From assembly GCA_963924555.1 (NCBI GenBank), contig OZ004587.1, positions 6,650,075 through 6,714,074 of the forward strand: DNA of 64,000 nucleotides, given 5' to 3'. The stretch comes from Crambe crambe (lineage: Eukaryota > Porifera > Demospongiae > Poecilosclerida > Crambeidae). The translations under genes were made by a program, and so were the position numbers. How positions within the stretch are numbered: position 1 is the stretch's first letter; each line of letters opens with the position of its first letter. This document shows positions 44,560-54,446 of the stretch, piece by piece. A model generated the notes under the pieces. It saw only the letters and a list, made by a program, of their open reading frames with translations. It had not been told where the DNA came from and did no database searches.

Positions 44560-47185
44560 TATGTATACCATTAATAAAATTGTCACAGTTAAAACATTTC
44601 AAGCATACAAATTTGTGTTTTCTGGATCTAGCTAGGAAACAGAGTGCAGCTGCTTGGGTGGCCATGGTTGTGTGGATACCTATACTGTTTCATTGTTTTG
44701 ATACAAAGTACAAAGGACTGAACCACCACCTGGTTGTTATGCATGCAGCACACAATTACAGACAAACCATGACATCCACACTAATTCATCCATTTCCTGT
44801 AGTGCTTGCTAGGTCCCTAGACAGAAGCCATGTACATTAATGGGTAAGCAACCATCCTGTCCCCACTATATGGTACATAGCAGGTTAAGCCTATTGTACA
44901 AGTCAATAATTGGTAAAGGGTCATCTAACTCTTAAACTAATAATCTTATCAATACAGTGTCCCCGTCCAAAAGAAGACATTTACTGTGGTGAAATTCTAC
45001 TTGGGTTGAAATTCAGTCCAGAGATGAAATGTGATGACGATAAGACGTACACAGAATCCCCCTCGATGGTCAGCTACTCCCAGGAGGGCGGGGTCATCAT
45101 GGACTGCCAGCCAAGGGACGGGCAGTTGCAGGTGCATATTGTGGAAGGGGCGGGGCTCATAGATGAGAACACCCATAAACCATTCAACACCATCGTCAAG
45201 TGGTACGCAGATTGTATTGTACTCTATCACTTGTACACTATAGTAATCTGACTTGTGCACTATAGTAATCTGACTTGTACACTATAGTAATCTGACTTGT
45301 GCACTATGATAATCTCTTATAGTAATCTGACTTGTCCACTATGGTAATCAATAATAGTAGTCTGACTTGTCCACTAGCTATAGTAATCTGACTTGTACAC
45401 TATAGTGATCTGAATAGTAATCTGACTTGTATATTATAGTAATCTCTATAGTGATCTGAATAGTAATCTGAGTTGTAATTTGGCATGTAATTTTCTTTCT
45501 TGTTCCCATAGTGACTTGCTACCTGATACTGGGAGGTTTGGTACCAAACACACGAGCCCTCGTCACAATGCATACCCCACATGGACACAGAACTTCATCT
45601 TCAATGGTGAGTCAATTATCCACCGACCTGAATCACAGGGACAAACTCATAACTTCATGGAAATATAGGAATTTCTATTACATGCAGTGGACCTGTAATG
45701 AAACCTCCATTTAAAGACCACCCTATTCAGAGACCATGCACCTCTCTTTAAGGACCACTTGGTTATGTCCCAATATTGCTTACACCATTGATTCTGACCT
45801 CTATAAAGAGACCACCCTATATATTCCACCTCTCTTTAAAGACCACTTGGCCATTTTGACCTAGACACCACCTCCATTAAGAGACCACATACCTTTTGGC
45901 GGTCCAGAGGTGGTCACTATAGACAGCTAGGTTTTTCACTATATTCAGAGGTCCTTATTCTTTGTAATAGTACTGAAGGGCACTATATAGACAATTTCCA
46001 ACTGTAACACTTATTCTTTGTAACAATATATTAGGGGTTACACGGGATGATCTGGCTACTGGAGGATTGGAAGTGATCCTGTACGATCACCGTCACTTCT
46101 CCAGTGACTACAGCATTGGGGGGCTGAGATTCTGCGTCCCCTTCAAGAAGGACGACAGGAAACTCCTCTTGTTCTCCCAGATTGATGACTTGTCGTTGCA
46201 GGATCGTTGCAGGAGTCTATCACCAGCTCACAATAGCTATAGTAAGTTAATTAAAATGAGACCAGAAGAAATTGTCCTGATTAGAGAAGTGTCCTGATTA
46301 GAGAGTTCCTGATTGAGAGATGTCATGATTAGAGATGTCCTGATTAGAGAGGTACTGATTAGAGAAGTGTCCTGATCAGAGATGTCCTGATTAGAGAGGT
46401 ACTGATTAGAGAAGTGTCCTGATTATTTAGAGAGGTGTCCTGATCAGAATTAATACACATCTTATTGCAAAGAGACACAAAAGTATCCTGATCAATTGAA
46501 GAATGCTTTGATGATGTAATTGTGGACATGTATAGAGAGCGTTAATGTTAAAGTTAGTGTTAACATTAGTATCATTAGCATTAGTATCATCCTAATTCTA
46601 CTTTCCACAGGTCCATTTAGTAGTAGTCCTGGAGATAACAGCCCCCTCTCTCAAACAGAACTACCTCCCATGGATGAACCAGACGTCACCGATATCAACC
46701 TGAGACTATCAAAACCGAAATCTAAATCAATGCCGCATGTCGCTTTTTCTCATACTCACGCCATCTCCTCACCTGTCTCCACCACCTTCCCCAGCCGTTT
46801 CCATCGGACACTCTCCCCCGCTTCAAACAATAATCTCTCACCCAGTCTCCTTCGAAAGTCACAACAGGACATTAGTGATTACTCTCCAGGATCTAGTCCG
46901 AAGACCTCTCCGTTAACGAAAGCCAAAAACCTGTTTCGCCTCTCCGGGAGCCACCTGAAAACCACCCTCTCTCCGCATTCGTCCCCCCGTGGGTCCCCAA
47001 GGAGTTCTCCCCTGTTCGGGCGCAAGAAACATAAGAACACTGAGAGAGAGAACGAGTTTATCCAGTACTGGATGGAAGACGTGACAGCTGGTGAAGTCAA
47101 CCATTGGAAGTTGATGCTGCAACAGGAAGGGGACTGGATCTACTACTGGCACAGTATTCGGTACAAACTTACTTCAGTGGCATAA
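42515..47185 (+). CDS. PAW domain plus C2 domain protein
   Basis: Exons: 42506-42585 (ATG at 42515 in frame), 43370-43520, 43877-44072, 44338-44486, 44958-45202, 45512-45606, 46035-46241, 46611-47185. Phases agree and give 562 aa. Residues 1 to about 190 match the PAW domain of peptide N-glycanase (NGLY1): KVGHVFEPALQDISLKRFRL, then SAQIEWRLDFSSCGLVV (compare FAYISWKFECGSVGLKV) and CQKLSITAQL (compare TEVILEAEL). Residues about 250-370 form a C2 sandwich (GQLQVHIVEGAGLID, YPTWTQNFIFNG, LEVILYDHRHFSSDYSIGG). A Ser/Pro-rich linker leads to HWKLMLQQEGDWIYYWHSI, like the tail helix of synaptotagmin-like C2 domains. No transglutaminase core was found, so it is not NGLY1. PAW binds oligomannose in NGLY1; C2 binds lipid or protein. 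An upstream exon is possible because an acceptor precedes 42506. Confidence 0.75.
42608..42658. repeat. (GA)n microsatellite 22 bp past the exon 1 donor
   Basis: About 25 GA units on the sense strand, starting shortly after the donor at 42586. A further (GT)n tract is at 42711-42780. Confidence 0.9.
43235..43285. repeat. (GT)n microsatellite
   Basis: About 23 GT units with one interruption, roughly 85 bp before the exon 2 acceptor of the PAW-C2 gene. Confidence 0.9.
43690..43860. repeat. Degenerate GTAGATTACTA tandem repeat
   Basis: Six or more copies of TGTAGATTACT with CTGTATACCTG spacers, in the intron before exon 3 of the PAW-C2 gene. Confidence 0.65.
44098..44151. repeat. (GA)n microsatellite 26 bp past a donor
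   Basis: GA tract just inside the intron after the donor at 44073. Confidence 0.9.
44491..44555. repeat. (CT)n microsatellite starting 4 bp past a donor
   Basis: The donor GTAA at 44487 runs directly into (CT)n of about 65 bp on the sense strand. Confidence 0.9.
45215..45480. repeat. Tandem repeat, about 22 bp unit, in the C2 intron
   Basis: About ten variable copies of TGACTTGTACACTATAGTAATC between the two exons that encode the first half of the C2 domain. Confidence 0.85.
45700..45915. repeat. Diverged AGACCACCTCTCTTTAAAGA repeats
   Basis: Several CCACCTCTCTTTAAAGACCA-type phrases in both orientations, related in layout to the repeats at 32735-32845 and 14160-14345. Confidence 0.6.
46255..46490. 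repeat. Tandem GTCCTGATTAGAGA units
   Basis: About eight short units of GTCCTGATTAGAGA(A/G)GT, a collapsed version of the 76-77 bp satellite core, in the last intron of the PAW-C2 gene. Confidence 0.75.
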
Positions 47186-47997
47186 TGGCTCACTGTATAG
47201 AAACTAACCTCAACATAGTTGAGTTAATCTTCCACATCTCATTTTATATTGAGCATAAAGCTGTTTGTTAAGTCCATAATGGATAAACCAACTTTCAATT
47301 TTTTTGTGAGTATCGTGAAAGTTGTATTGTGTTACTTTATGTCTGTAACTAAGGAAACCACTTATTAAAGCATCACTTTCATCATCATAACCAATTTGAA
47401 ATATCTTCCATAAATAGATAAATATCCTAACATGAATTATAACACGAGAAATAGTATGTGTGAAGGGTAGTTCTATCGATTGTAATGTGCGAACTTTAAG
47501 CGAAATTTATTGTGCGAACATTTTGATTTTACCGGTAACTTGTACCCTTTACGTATATTTTTAGTCCCTATCAACTGACATAATTATGTACAGTCACTCA
47601 TTTACATAATTATCTCAGCTCTTTCTGTTTATCTTCACTATCAATTTTATTAAAATCACAATTTTTGGCTTCATTACTGGCAAACACAAACTTACAACTG
47701 CCAAGAGTGAAGTACTCGTCCTGTAATGGGCATTATATACGACTGTTACCAAACATCACCTTTTTATAACAACTTGCTCGAATCTCGACCGAATTCCAAA
47801 CTTCAAAGGACATCATAATATCTTTGCCTGTTAACACTACAAACTTGGAACGATCAATTCTTCCTAACTTATTTACACCTGGGAAAGATATTATCTCTGC
47901 TGATGTCTTTGATGATAGAATGTTAGCTATAGACTATGAAATCCATTACTTTAACGGTTCAGTAACCCATACACACTTTAAAAATACTGATTTATAT
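47186..47997. other. Gap between convergent PAW-C2 and type II membrane protein genes
   Basis: Contains a possible ATTAAA polyadenylation signal near 47365 for the PAW-C2 gene and a repeated TGTGCGAAC word at 47488 and 47511. The + strand frame at 47824-48033 has protein-like composition (SILPNLFTPGKDIISADVF) but no recognised family; it overlaps the 3' end of the next gene and is probably not coding. Confidence 0.4.
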
Positions 47998-49506
47998 CTA
48001 ATCACACTCTGGTATTTGAAAAGAACAAGATGAAGACTTGTGCAGTTGAAGAGCAGAGTGCTGGAAACTACCACCTCCTGCTGTCAGGAGGCACCGGCCA
48101 TTAATAGCCAGGTTCTTTTGGAGCTGGGCCAAATATCCTGGTGTCTGGAAGGTCGCTATTTCTTTAAAGGAACGATCCCATTTGTCCAATGATGACGAAT
48201 TACCATAGAGCTTTCGGTGTAGTAACAATGCCACTGCATCCACTAAATCTCTCTTTAAGTAACCCGGACTGGATCCAGATGTAAACACTCTTGAGCCTTG
48301 CTCCCGACAATCCATGGCTAAGAAAACACCATCCATTCCATACTGTGCTTTCAATTTAGTCACACGTTTGTCAATGCCTTCAATACAATCAGTCAACAGT
48401 GCCATCTTGTCCTTGTCAGACATGATTTCTGAGAACTTGTGATTAAGACTAAATCGCTCCAGTCTGAACATCACACTGATGTAGCCTTCTCTGTTACCTT
48501 TGATATACTTCCGAGTGTAACGCATACCATCTTGTATAATCATTGGACTGTTTGGGAATAAAAATGAAGTAAAAGCCCGACGAGAACATTTCCTTAAATC
48601 CGATATTTGAATGCGATAGACCTTGCTCGTTGCAGATATTACACCACCCCAGTTGTTAAAAACAACTACAGTTTGATGTGGTTCAAATTCGCCGTATATC
48701 AGCTTCTTGAATTCAGCACTAGAATAAGCTCGATTCTCATAGCACACTCTCCGAACCACTTTGAAGTCATTCCTACTAAAAAAAGCCACTGACTTATGGA
48801 ACCTACTACACTTGATACAATCCACAGATTGAGGACATGTTCTGCTAGTTAAAATCAAATTCGTGGGTGCTTGTGAGAGAAAGTCTTCCCAACTGATCAG
48901 AGGTGATAGACCTTTCTTGGTAGCTTGCCTTTCCCAGCTATTGATGTCCATAATATCCCTCAGTCTCACGATATTACTTGACATCTGTCTCTTTTTGGTT
49001 GTCAAAACAACACCGAATCCAGAACCTTGGTGGATGAACGGTTCTACTACCCGAACTCGATCACTGACATACGAAGCCCAGCATTGGAGAGAGAGGACAT
49101 TAATGGATGCCCCCGTCATCTGATCCGAATAATGAGCCACCAGTATATATCCAAATTCATTAGTTGAATTCTTGACATTATTAAATTTCTTATCATTTGG
49201 ACCGTCAAATGCTTTGGTAAAATTTAATATGTCGTGTTGATGTACGAGAGGATGATATCTGATTACGTCCCTCCCTTCTACATGTATTTTAGGCAATCTA
49301 GACTTGATGGGGTTATGATAGAGAGCAAAATTATGCAGCCTAGGTGAGTGTAGAGCTAATGTGTACAGCACTCCACTAAAAACAACAATACCGACCAGTA
49401 GTAGAGAGCGTTGTAGTACTCTATTCGCCTGGTAGGGCCTCACTTTATGCTTCGGGAAATAGCCTGGAGATATTGGAGTCTTCATAATATACTTCTGTAC
49501 AGTCAT
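47998..49506 (-). CDS. Type II membrane protein, possible glycosyltransferase
   Basis: Single uninterrupted frame, 502 aa. A short basic cytosolic tail (about 1-33, Lys/Arg-rich) is followed by one membrane segment at about 34-52 (SLLLVGIVVFSGVLYTLAL) and a large lumenal part, the layout of a Golgi glycosyltransferase. Motifs seen: GYILVAHYSDQMTGASINV, GYISVMFRLERF, DGVFLAMDCREQGS and a C-terminal LLTAGGGSFQHSA. The Arg-containing strand and late Gly-rich loop recall GDP-fucose-dependent transferases of GT-B fold, but the match is weak and no donor-binding motif is certain. A second Met at residue 8 is also possible. Intronless, unlike most genes here. Confident as a gene, not as to enzyme type. 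Confidence 0.7.
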   Translation of the reverse strand: MTVQKYIMKTPISPGYFPKHKVRPYQANRVLQRSLLLVGIVVFSGVLYTLALHSPRLHNFALYHNPIKSRLPKIHVEGRDVIRYHPLVHQHDILNFTKAFDGPNDKKFNNVKNSTNEFGYILVAHYSDQMTGASINVLSLQCWASYVSDRVRVVEPFIHQGSGFGVVLTTKKRQMSSNIVRLRDIMDINSWERQATKKGLSPLISWEDFLSQAPTNLILTSRTCPQSVDCIKCSRFHKSVAFFSRNDFKVVRRVCYENRAYSSAEFKKLIYGEFEPHQTVVVFNNWGGVISATSKVYRIQISDLRKCSRRAFTSFLFPNSPMIIQDGMRYTRKYIKGNREGYISVMFRLERFSLNHKFSEIMSDKDKMALLTDCIEGIDKRVTKLKAQYGMDGVFLAMDCREQGSRVFTSGSSPGYLKRDLVDAVALLLHRKLYGNSSSLDKWDRSFKEIATFQTPGYLAQLQKNLAINGRCLLTAGGGSFQHSALQLHKSSSCSFQIPECD

Positions 49507-49818
49507 GTATTATTGGGACGAACTAAGGAATGAAGTGGCCATAGCCCCGCCCTTTGCCCGCGGCTTCTTTTCGTGACGACCTTGGGTAAAGTAAGTATGC
49601 GCATGCGCATGTAATTGTTGTTGTTGTTGTTGTTTGTGGAGTGCTGGACACATTAGCGCTGCATAATTTTGCTCTGTATCATAATCCAATTGTTAGGATT
49701 TCAATTTGGATGGGATGACACCCTTTCATTAACACGGTACCTAGGTAGTGGCTATGTAGTTTAAGATATTTTTACAGCTTTCTTTGACATTGTTAGATGC
49801 ATGAGTCTAGCTTAATTT
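49507..49818. other. Short gap between the membrane protein and the first P450
   Basis: Holds the 5' flank of the type II membrane protein gene (CpG-containing, with ATGCGCATGCGCATG at 49598-49612 and a TTG trinucleotide run at 49616-49634) and the 3' flank of the P450. Confidence 0.5.
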
Positions 49819-51366
49819 TCAGGCTTCAATTGCCTTCAGCTTAAGTTTTAAGTCCTTAATAGGTGGAAGAACGATACTTCCTGGAATCTTCTCTCTGTAC
49901 GACTCATCAATGGTGACCTCAAACTTACTAATTATCGAAGCAAGTATGATTCTCCCTTCATTCATGGCAAAGGTTTGTCCAGGACAACTGCGATGACCCA
50001 CTGAGAAAGGTATAAAAGCATATGGATCCCTCCCTAAAGTGTTGCTGGGGCTGAAACGAAGAGGGTCGTACTCATCAGGATTTTCCCATATCTCCAAATG
50101 ACGATGGATGTGAACGATATCAAAAACAACTATCACACCTTTGGGAATGGTGTGCCCATCGACTTCAACATCTTCTTCAGTCATGCGTGAAAAGACAACG
50201 ACAGAAGGATAAAGCCGCATAGCTTCCTTCAAGCACCATGATGTGAACTTCAACTCACTCAAATCTTCATGTTCTAGGCACTTCTTTCCCATGAGTACGT
50301 TCCTCACCTCTTCACGTATCTTCTCCTGATGTTCAGGATGTTTGGCCAAGCAGTACAGGGTTGAGGTCAAGGCATTACTGGTAGTGTCGAAACCCGCATA
50401 GAGGAAGGTATCTACTTCATCTCTTATCTCCAAGTCTGTCAATCCTTTCCCATCTTCATCACGAGCTGTGAGGAGCATATCCAGAAAGTCTAGGTTCTTC
50501 CTAGACTCGAGCGCTCTCTTTAAGATAGCTTCACTTTCTTCATTGAGTACTCCATTTTCATCTAGTTTCAAAGCTTTTTTCCTTTTTTCGATGATTGCTT
50601 CAGTGTAACGATGAGCTATTTCACAAGTATTCTTGAACTTCTTTCCATACGACGAAAGAAAGTAGATGAAATCAAAGCCATAAATGATTCCCCTCACCAT
50701 TCTATCATATACTTCATCAACTATGTAAGGTATTGCTTTGATGAATGGATTCTCATTCGACTGTTGACAATTACTTTCAGTACTAAAGGCACATCGTGAC
50801 ATGATATCGAGAGTGAGTTGGGCAATATCTTCAAGTGAATCCACTGCTTTTCCTTTTTCGGCTGAAATTTTCCACTTGTTTAAGAATAATTCTAAACAAT
50901 CATGCATTACAGGGACGTACCCTTTGAGGATATCGTGATGAAAAGCCGGTGTAATCATACGACGATTCCGTTTATTTTTCAGACCCGTGGAACACAGCAA
51001 TCCATCACCCAGCCATGGTATGAGAAAAGAATACACTTCCTTAGGTTTGTCGAACTTTATAAACTTACGCAAGGGTTCTTGGTGACTGATCCAAACGATC
51101 GGTGTGAAGGGGTCAATTCTGATCTTCACCACTTTATGTTTCCTGTTATCTCGGAGGTAACTGAAGAACTTCAATCGAGACGGAGGGTCCTGTTGTATCA
51201 TGTCCAGGTTCCCCCACAACCAGTGTCCGGGGATACTTGGAATGCTACGCATCGTCCTGTAGGTCCTGTACAAGTCCCACACACTCTGTGGAATCTGGAG
51301 AAGAAAGAGGCCCACAAGGAGAAGAGCGAAGATGATGCTCCAAATAATCATTTTATCTCTCACCAC
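49819..51366 (-). CDS. Cytochrome P450, CYP4 clan, intronless
   Basis: 515 aa in one exon, normal P450 length. An N-terminal membrane anchor (SIIFALLLVGLFLLQIP) is followed by a HWLWGNL region, an I-helix oxygen-binding motif AGFDTTSN (about residue 322), the K-helix ExxR in KEAMRLYP, PERF-like DPLRFSP, and the haem-binding loop FSVGHRSCPG with the axial Cys. Overall resemblance is to the CYP4 clan (fatty-acid and xenobiotic hydroxylases of the ER membrane). Met 1 or Met 6 may be the start; the neighbouring paralogue begins at the equivalent of Met 6. Head-to-head with the P450 at 52720. Confidence 0.93.
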   Translation of the reverse strand: MVRDKMIIWSIIFALLLVGLFLLQIPQSVWDLYRTYRTMRSIPSIPGHWLWGNLDMIQQDPPSRLKFFSYLRDNRKHKVVKIRIDPFTPIVWISHQEPLRKFIKFDKPKEVYSFLIPWLGDGLLCSTGLKNKRNRRMITPAFHHDILKGYVPVMHDCLELFLNKWKISAEKGKAVDSLEDIAQLTLDIMSRCAFSTESNCQQSNENPFIKAIPYIVDEVYDRMVRGIIYGFDFIYFLSSYGKKFKNTCEIAHRYTEAIIEKRKKALKLDENGVLNEESEAILKRALESRKNLDFLDMLLTARDEDGKGLTDLEIRDEVDTFLYAGFDTTSNALTSTLYCLAKHPEHQEKIREEVRNVLMGKKCLEHEDLSELKFTSWCLKEAMRLYPSVVVFSRMTEEDVEVDGHTIPKGVIVVFDIVHIHRHLEIWENPDEYDPLRFSPSNTLGRDPYAFIPFSVGHRSCPGQTFAMNEGRIILASIISKFEVTIDESYREKIPGSIVLPPIKDLKLKLKAIEA

Positions 51367-51866
51367 TCCCTCCCAAAAGAGTAGCTGTAAATTTTTGGAT
51401 ATGCGAATCTGTTTACATCAATACATAGAAGCAGACTGGATCTGTATCAAATTATAGACTTGCATGAGCGTTGAGCAAAGTCAACCTACTCGAGCAGAGT
51501 ATGAATTTAGCTAGTTAGCTACAGCTACTTGAGTATATGACAGTAGACCTCATAAGCATTATTATAGTAAAACAGAATGAGTATATTATTAGCTATAGTG
51601 AAAACAGAATAGATTTATACCCACCTCAGCCACTTCTTCCTGTGACTGCCCCTAGTTGCATGTGTGTGTTGTGTCAAGTGGCTGGTAGTGTCGATTGTTT
51701 CCAGAAGGGAAGACAGCATATGTTGTAAGAAGAGTCTCAGTGACTGAGTCACATGGCTATAAGACACGATGGACACAAAAGAACTTGTGGGAAGCTATTG
51801 ATACATCCCAGTGTGAAGTAGGAACAAAAAAGAAAAGGTAGCTAGCTAGCTACAATACCAGTTTGC

Positions 51867-51938
<72 letters not shown>

Positions 51939-52719
51939 ACCTGCTACAGTGAAATCTTCGGACACTCTTAATAAAGGATAACCTCTAAAAATAAAGGACA
52001 CTTATTGATGACTGATCATTATGATGGCCTCTCTAGGACACCTCTCTACAATGGACAATCCTTCTTACCAAGAGATGGAGCATTTTTCATCACTTACATC
52101 GTCACCACAGCATTTCTTGAGCCACCCCTCAAGTGCTTGGTCCCAACTTATTACTTATCAAGAGGTTCAACTGTACAATGGCTGCATGAAGGTGGTGAAT
52201 AATGCATTCTTTCCCATGGACGGCATTGCAAGACTTTTTCCTGATCAGCACTTATTGTAACAAGGGAATAAACAGCTAAAATTTTTAGATACTCATGGAA
52301 GTTTGAAAAAATAATCTCGTGACAATAAACACCAAATTAGCTAAGTCTTTATTTTGTTTAGCTTAAATTTGTAACCACACTAATGTAATTTCCTGCCAGC
52401 TAGCTAGCTAGCTATATGGTAGTGTTCATTAGGACCGTCTTTATTTACTTGCTTATGTTGGGACCTACTCACTGATGGTGACTTTCATTCACGATGGTGT
52501 CTTCCTGCAGAGAAACAATAAGTCACTTTCACTATTTTACATAGGAAGTTAGTAACTATCTGCTAGCTGTTATGGGATATAAAGTCATGCCCTGTAGAAA
52601 GCTATAGACATGCATACAGATCAGTCATCCTGCCATAGCCAAAGTCGTCCTTTCTCTGTAATACTCTTCATTTAGTTGGTTGCGTATTTACGAGTGAGAA
52701 GAAGAGGGAGTGAAAGAAG
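51367..52719. promoter_or_regulatory. Shared 5' region of the two head-to-head P450s
   Basis: 1.35 kb separates the two start codons and should hold both promoters. It contains a (GA)n tract at 51871-51935, a run of GCTAGCTA words, and fragments of the CTCTCTACAATGGACAA repeat at about 51955-52065. No coding sequence is supported. Confidence 0.5.
51871..51935. repeat. (GA)n microsatellite between the P450 genes
   Basis: About 32 uninterrupted GA units near the middle of the shared 5' region. Confidence 0.9.
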
Positions 52720-54234
52720 ATGATTATTTGGACCATTGGTACAAGTATTCTCCTAGTATTTCTATTTGTATTGCAGATCCCACAAACTCTATGGGATCTC
52801 TATAGGACCTACAAAGTCACACGAAACATTCCCGGCATGCCTACCCACTGGCTGAGGGGTAATCTTGACATGGTACAGCAAGACCAGAAGACCCGAATGA
52901 AATTCTTAAAATTTGTTCAGGAGAAGAAGCACAAGTTCGTGAAGATTTTAATGGGACCCTTTATGCCTATAATCTGGGTTGTACATTGTCAACCTGTTCA
53001 TAAGATTGTCAAATTTGAGAAACCAGAAGACGTGTATACATACATGAGGCCTTGGCTGGGAGACGGTTTGGTGACTTCCCAGCAACCTAAGAACAAACGC
53101 CATCGTCGTATGATCACTCCAGCATTTCATCACGATATCTTAAAAGGGTATGTCCCTGTGATCAACAGCTGCTTGGAAATCTTCTTGAAGAAGTGGAAGG
53201 GTTTGGCTGACAGTGGGGAGACAGTAGATACATACAAGGAGATTGCAAGCATTGCATTGGATGTCATATCACGTTGTGCTTTCAGTAACGAGAGCAATTG
53301 CCAGCTATCGACTGACAATCAATTTCTTGAAGCGATTCCTTTCTTAACAGCAGAGCTGACTGAAAGAATTGTACGAGGTCCGATGTATGCTTTCGATTTT
53401 ATCTACTTCAACTCGTCCTATGGGAGAAAATTTAAGTACTATTGTGATGTGGCTCACAACTACACTGAATCAGTGATAAGGGAAAGGAAGAAAGCGTTAA
53501 AGATAGATGAAAATGGCGTACTCAATGAAGAGAGTGAAGCTATCTTAAAGAGAGCACTCGAGTCTAGGAAGAACCTAGACTTTCTGGATATCCTCCTCAC
53601 AGCTCATGATGAAGACGGAAAAGGATTGACAGACTTGGAGATAAGGCATGAGACTGATAACTTCCTATATGCTGGCTATGATACCACTACTGGTGGCGTA
53701 ACAGCAACTTTGTACCTTCTGGCAAAGTATCCCGAGCACCAGGACAAAGTCCGTGAGGAAGTGAAGGGTGTACTGATGGGGAGGGAGTGGCTTGAATACG
53801 ATGATTTAAAAGATTTGAAGTACACCATGTGTTGTATCAAAGAAGCCATGAGGCTCTTCCCTCCCGTACTTGCATTTTCTCGCCTTACCTCCGAAGATAT
53901 TGAAATAGATGGTTATGTCATTCCTAAAGATGTGATACTGATGGTTGATATTAGCTGCATCCACCGTCACCCGGACACATGGGAAAACCCCAATGAGTAC
54001 GACCCTCTTCGTTTCAGTCCCAGTAATTGTGAGGGACGAGATCCTTATGCATACGTACCCTTTTCAGCTGGGAATCGCAGCTGCCCCGGACAAACCTTTG
54101 CAACGAATGAAGAGAAAATTCTTGTGGCTTCAATAATTCATCGATTTGAAATTGCTTTGGACAAGGTGCACAGTGGGGAAGGCATGTTACTACCTCCACT
54201 TAAAAATGTGCAACTAAAGCTGAAGTCAGTCTAA
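52720..54234 (+). CDS. Cytochrome P450, CYP4 clan, intronless paralogue
   Basis: 504 aa, a single exon, paralogous to the gene at 49819-51366. Anchor helix TSILLVFLFVLQIPQTLWDL, I-helix AGYDTTTG, ExxR in KEAMRLFP, DPLRFSP, haem loop FSAGNRSCPG. Overall protein similarity to its neighbour looks moderate, but the stretch LDENGVLNEES to KGLTDLEIR-like sequence is almost identical even at silent sites. Likely an ER monooxygenase; substrate unknown. Confidence 0.93.
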   Translation: MIIWTIGTSILLVFLFVLQIPQTLWDLYRTYKVTRNIPGMPTHWLRGNLDMVQQDQKTRMKFLKFVQEKKHKFVKILMGPFMPIIWVVHCQPVHKIVKFEKPEDVYTYMRPWLGDGLVTSQQPKNKRHRRMITPAFHHDILKGYVPVINSCLEIFLKKWKGLADSGETVDTYKEIASIALDVISRCAFSNESNCQLSTDNQFLEAIPFLTAELTERIVRGPMYAFDFIYFNSSYGRKFKYYCDVAHNYTESVIRERKKALKIDENGVLNEESEAILKRALESRKNLDFLDILLTAHDEDGKGLTDLEIRHETDNFLYAGYDTTTGGVTATLYLLAKYPEHQDKVREEVKGVLMGREWLEYDDLKDLKYTMCCIKEAMRLFPPVLAFSRLTSEDIEIDGYVIPKDVILMVDISCIHRHPDTWENPNEYDPLRFSPSNCEGRDPYAYVPFSAGNRSCPGQTFATNEEKILVASIIHRFEIALDKVHSGEGMLLPPLKNVQLKLKSV

Positions 54235-54446
54235 TAACTATTATTATAACAGATAGTTAATAATAACATAACAATTTCCTTTGAAGCTACAGCTTAGCTA
54301 CTAGCTACTTGGACAGTTAAAAATAATATGTTTTGCCATCTGTTCAATCCCTATCAATGCTGTAATTTGAACAGTTGACCTTTAAAATTGCTGATTTTTA
54401 ATTTTGCTTTTCTGTATCTTGATATGGGGAAAGTCATAAAATCAGT

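Noticed and set aside
41858-47185. Peptide N-glycanase (NGLY1)
   Set aside because: Only the PAW domain is present; no transglutaminase-like core with Cys-His-Asp, no PUB domain, and a C2 domain follows.
47824-48033. Small + strand gene overlapping the type II membrane protein gene
   Set aside because: Protein-like composition only; no family, no splice signals, and overlap with a much stronger gene.
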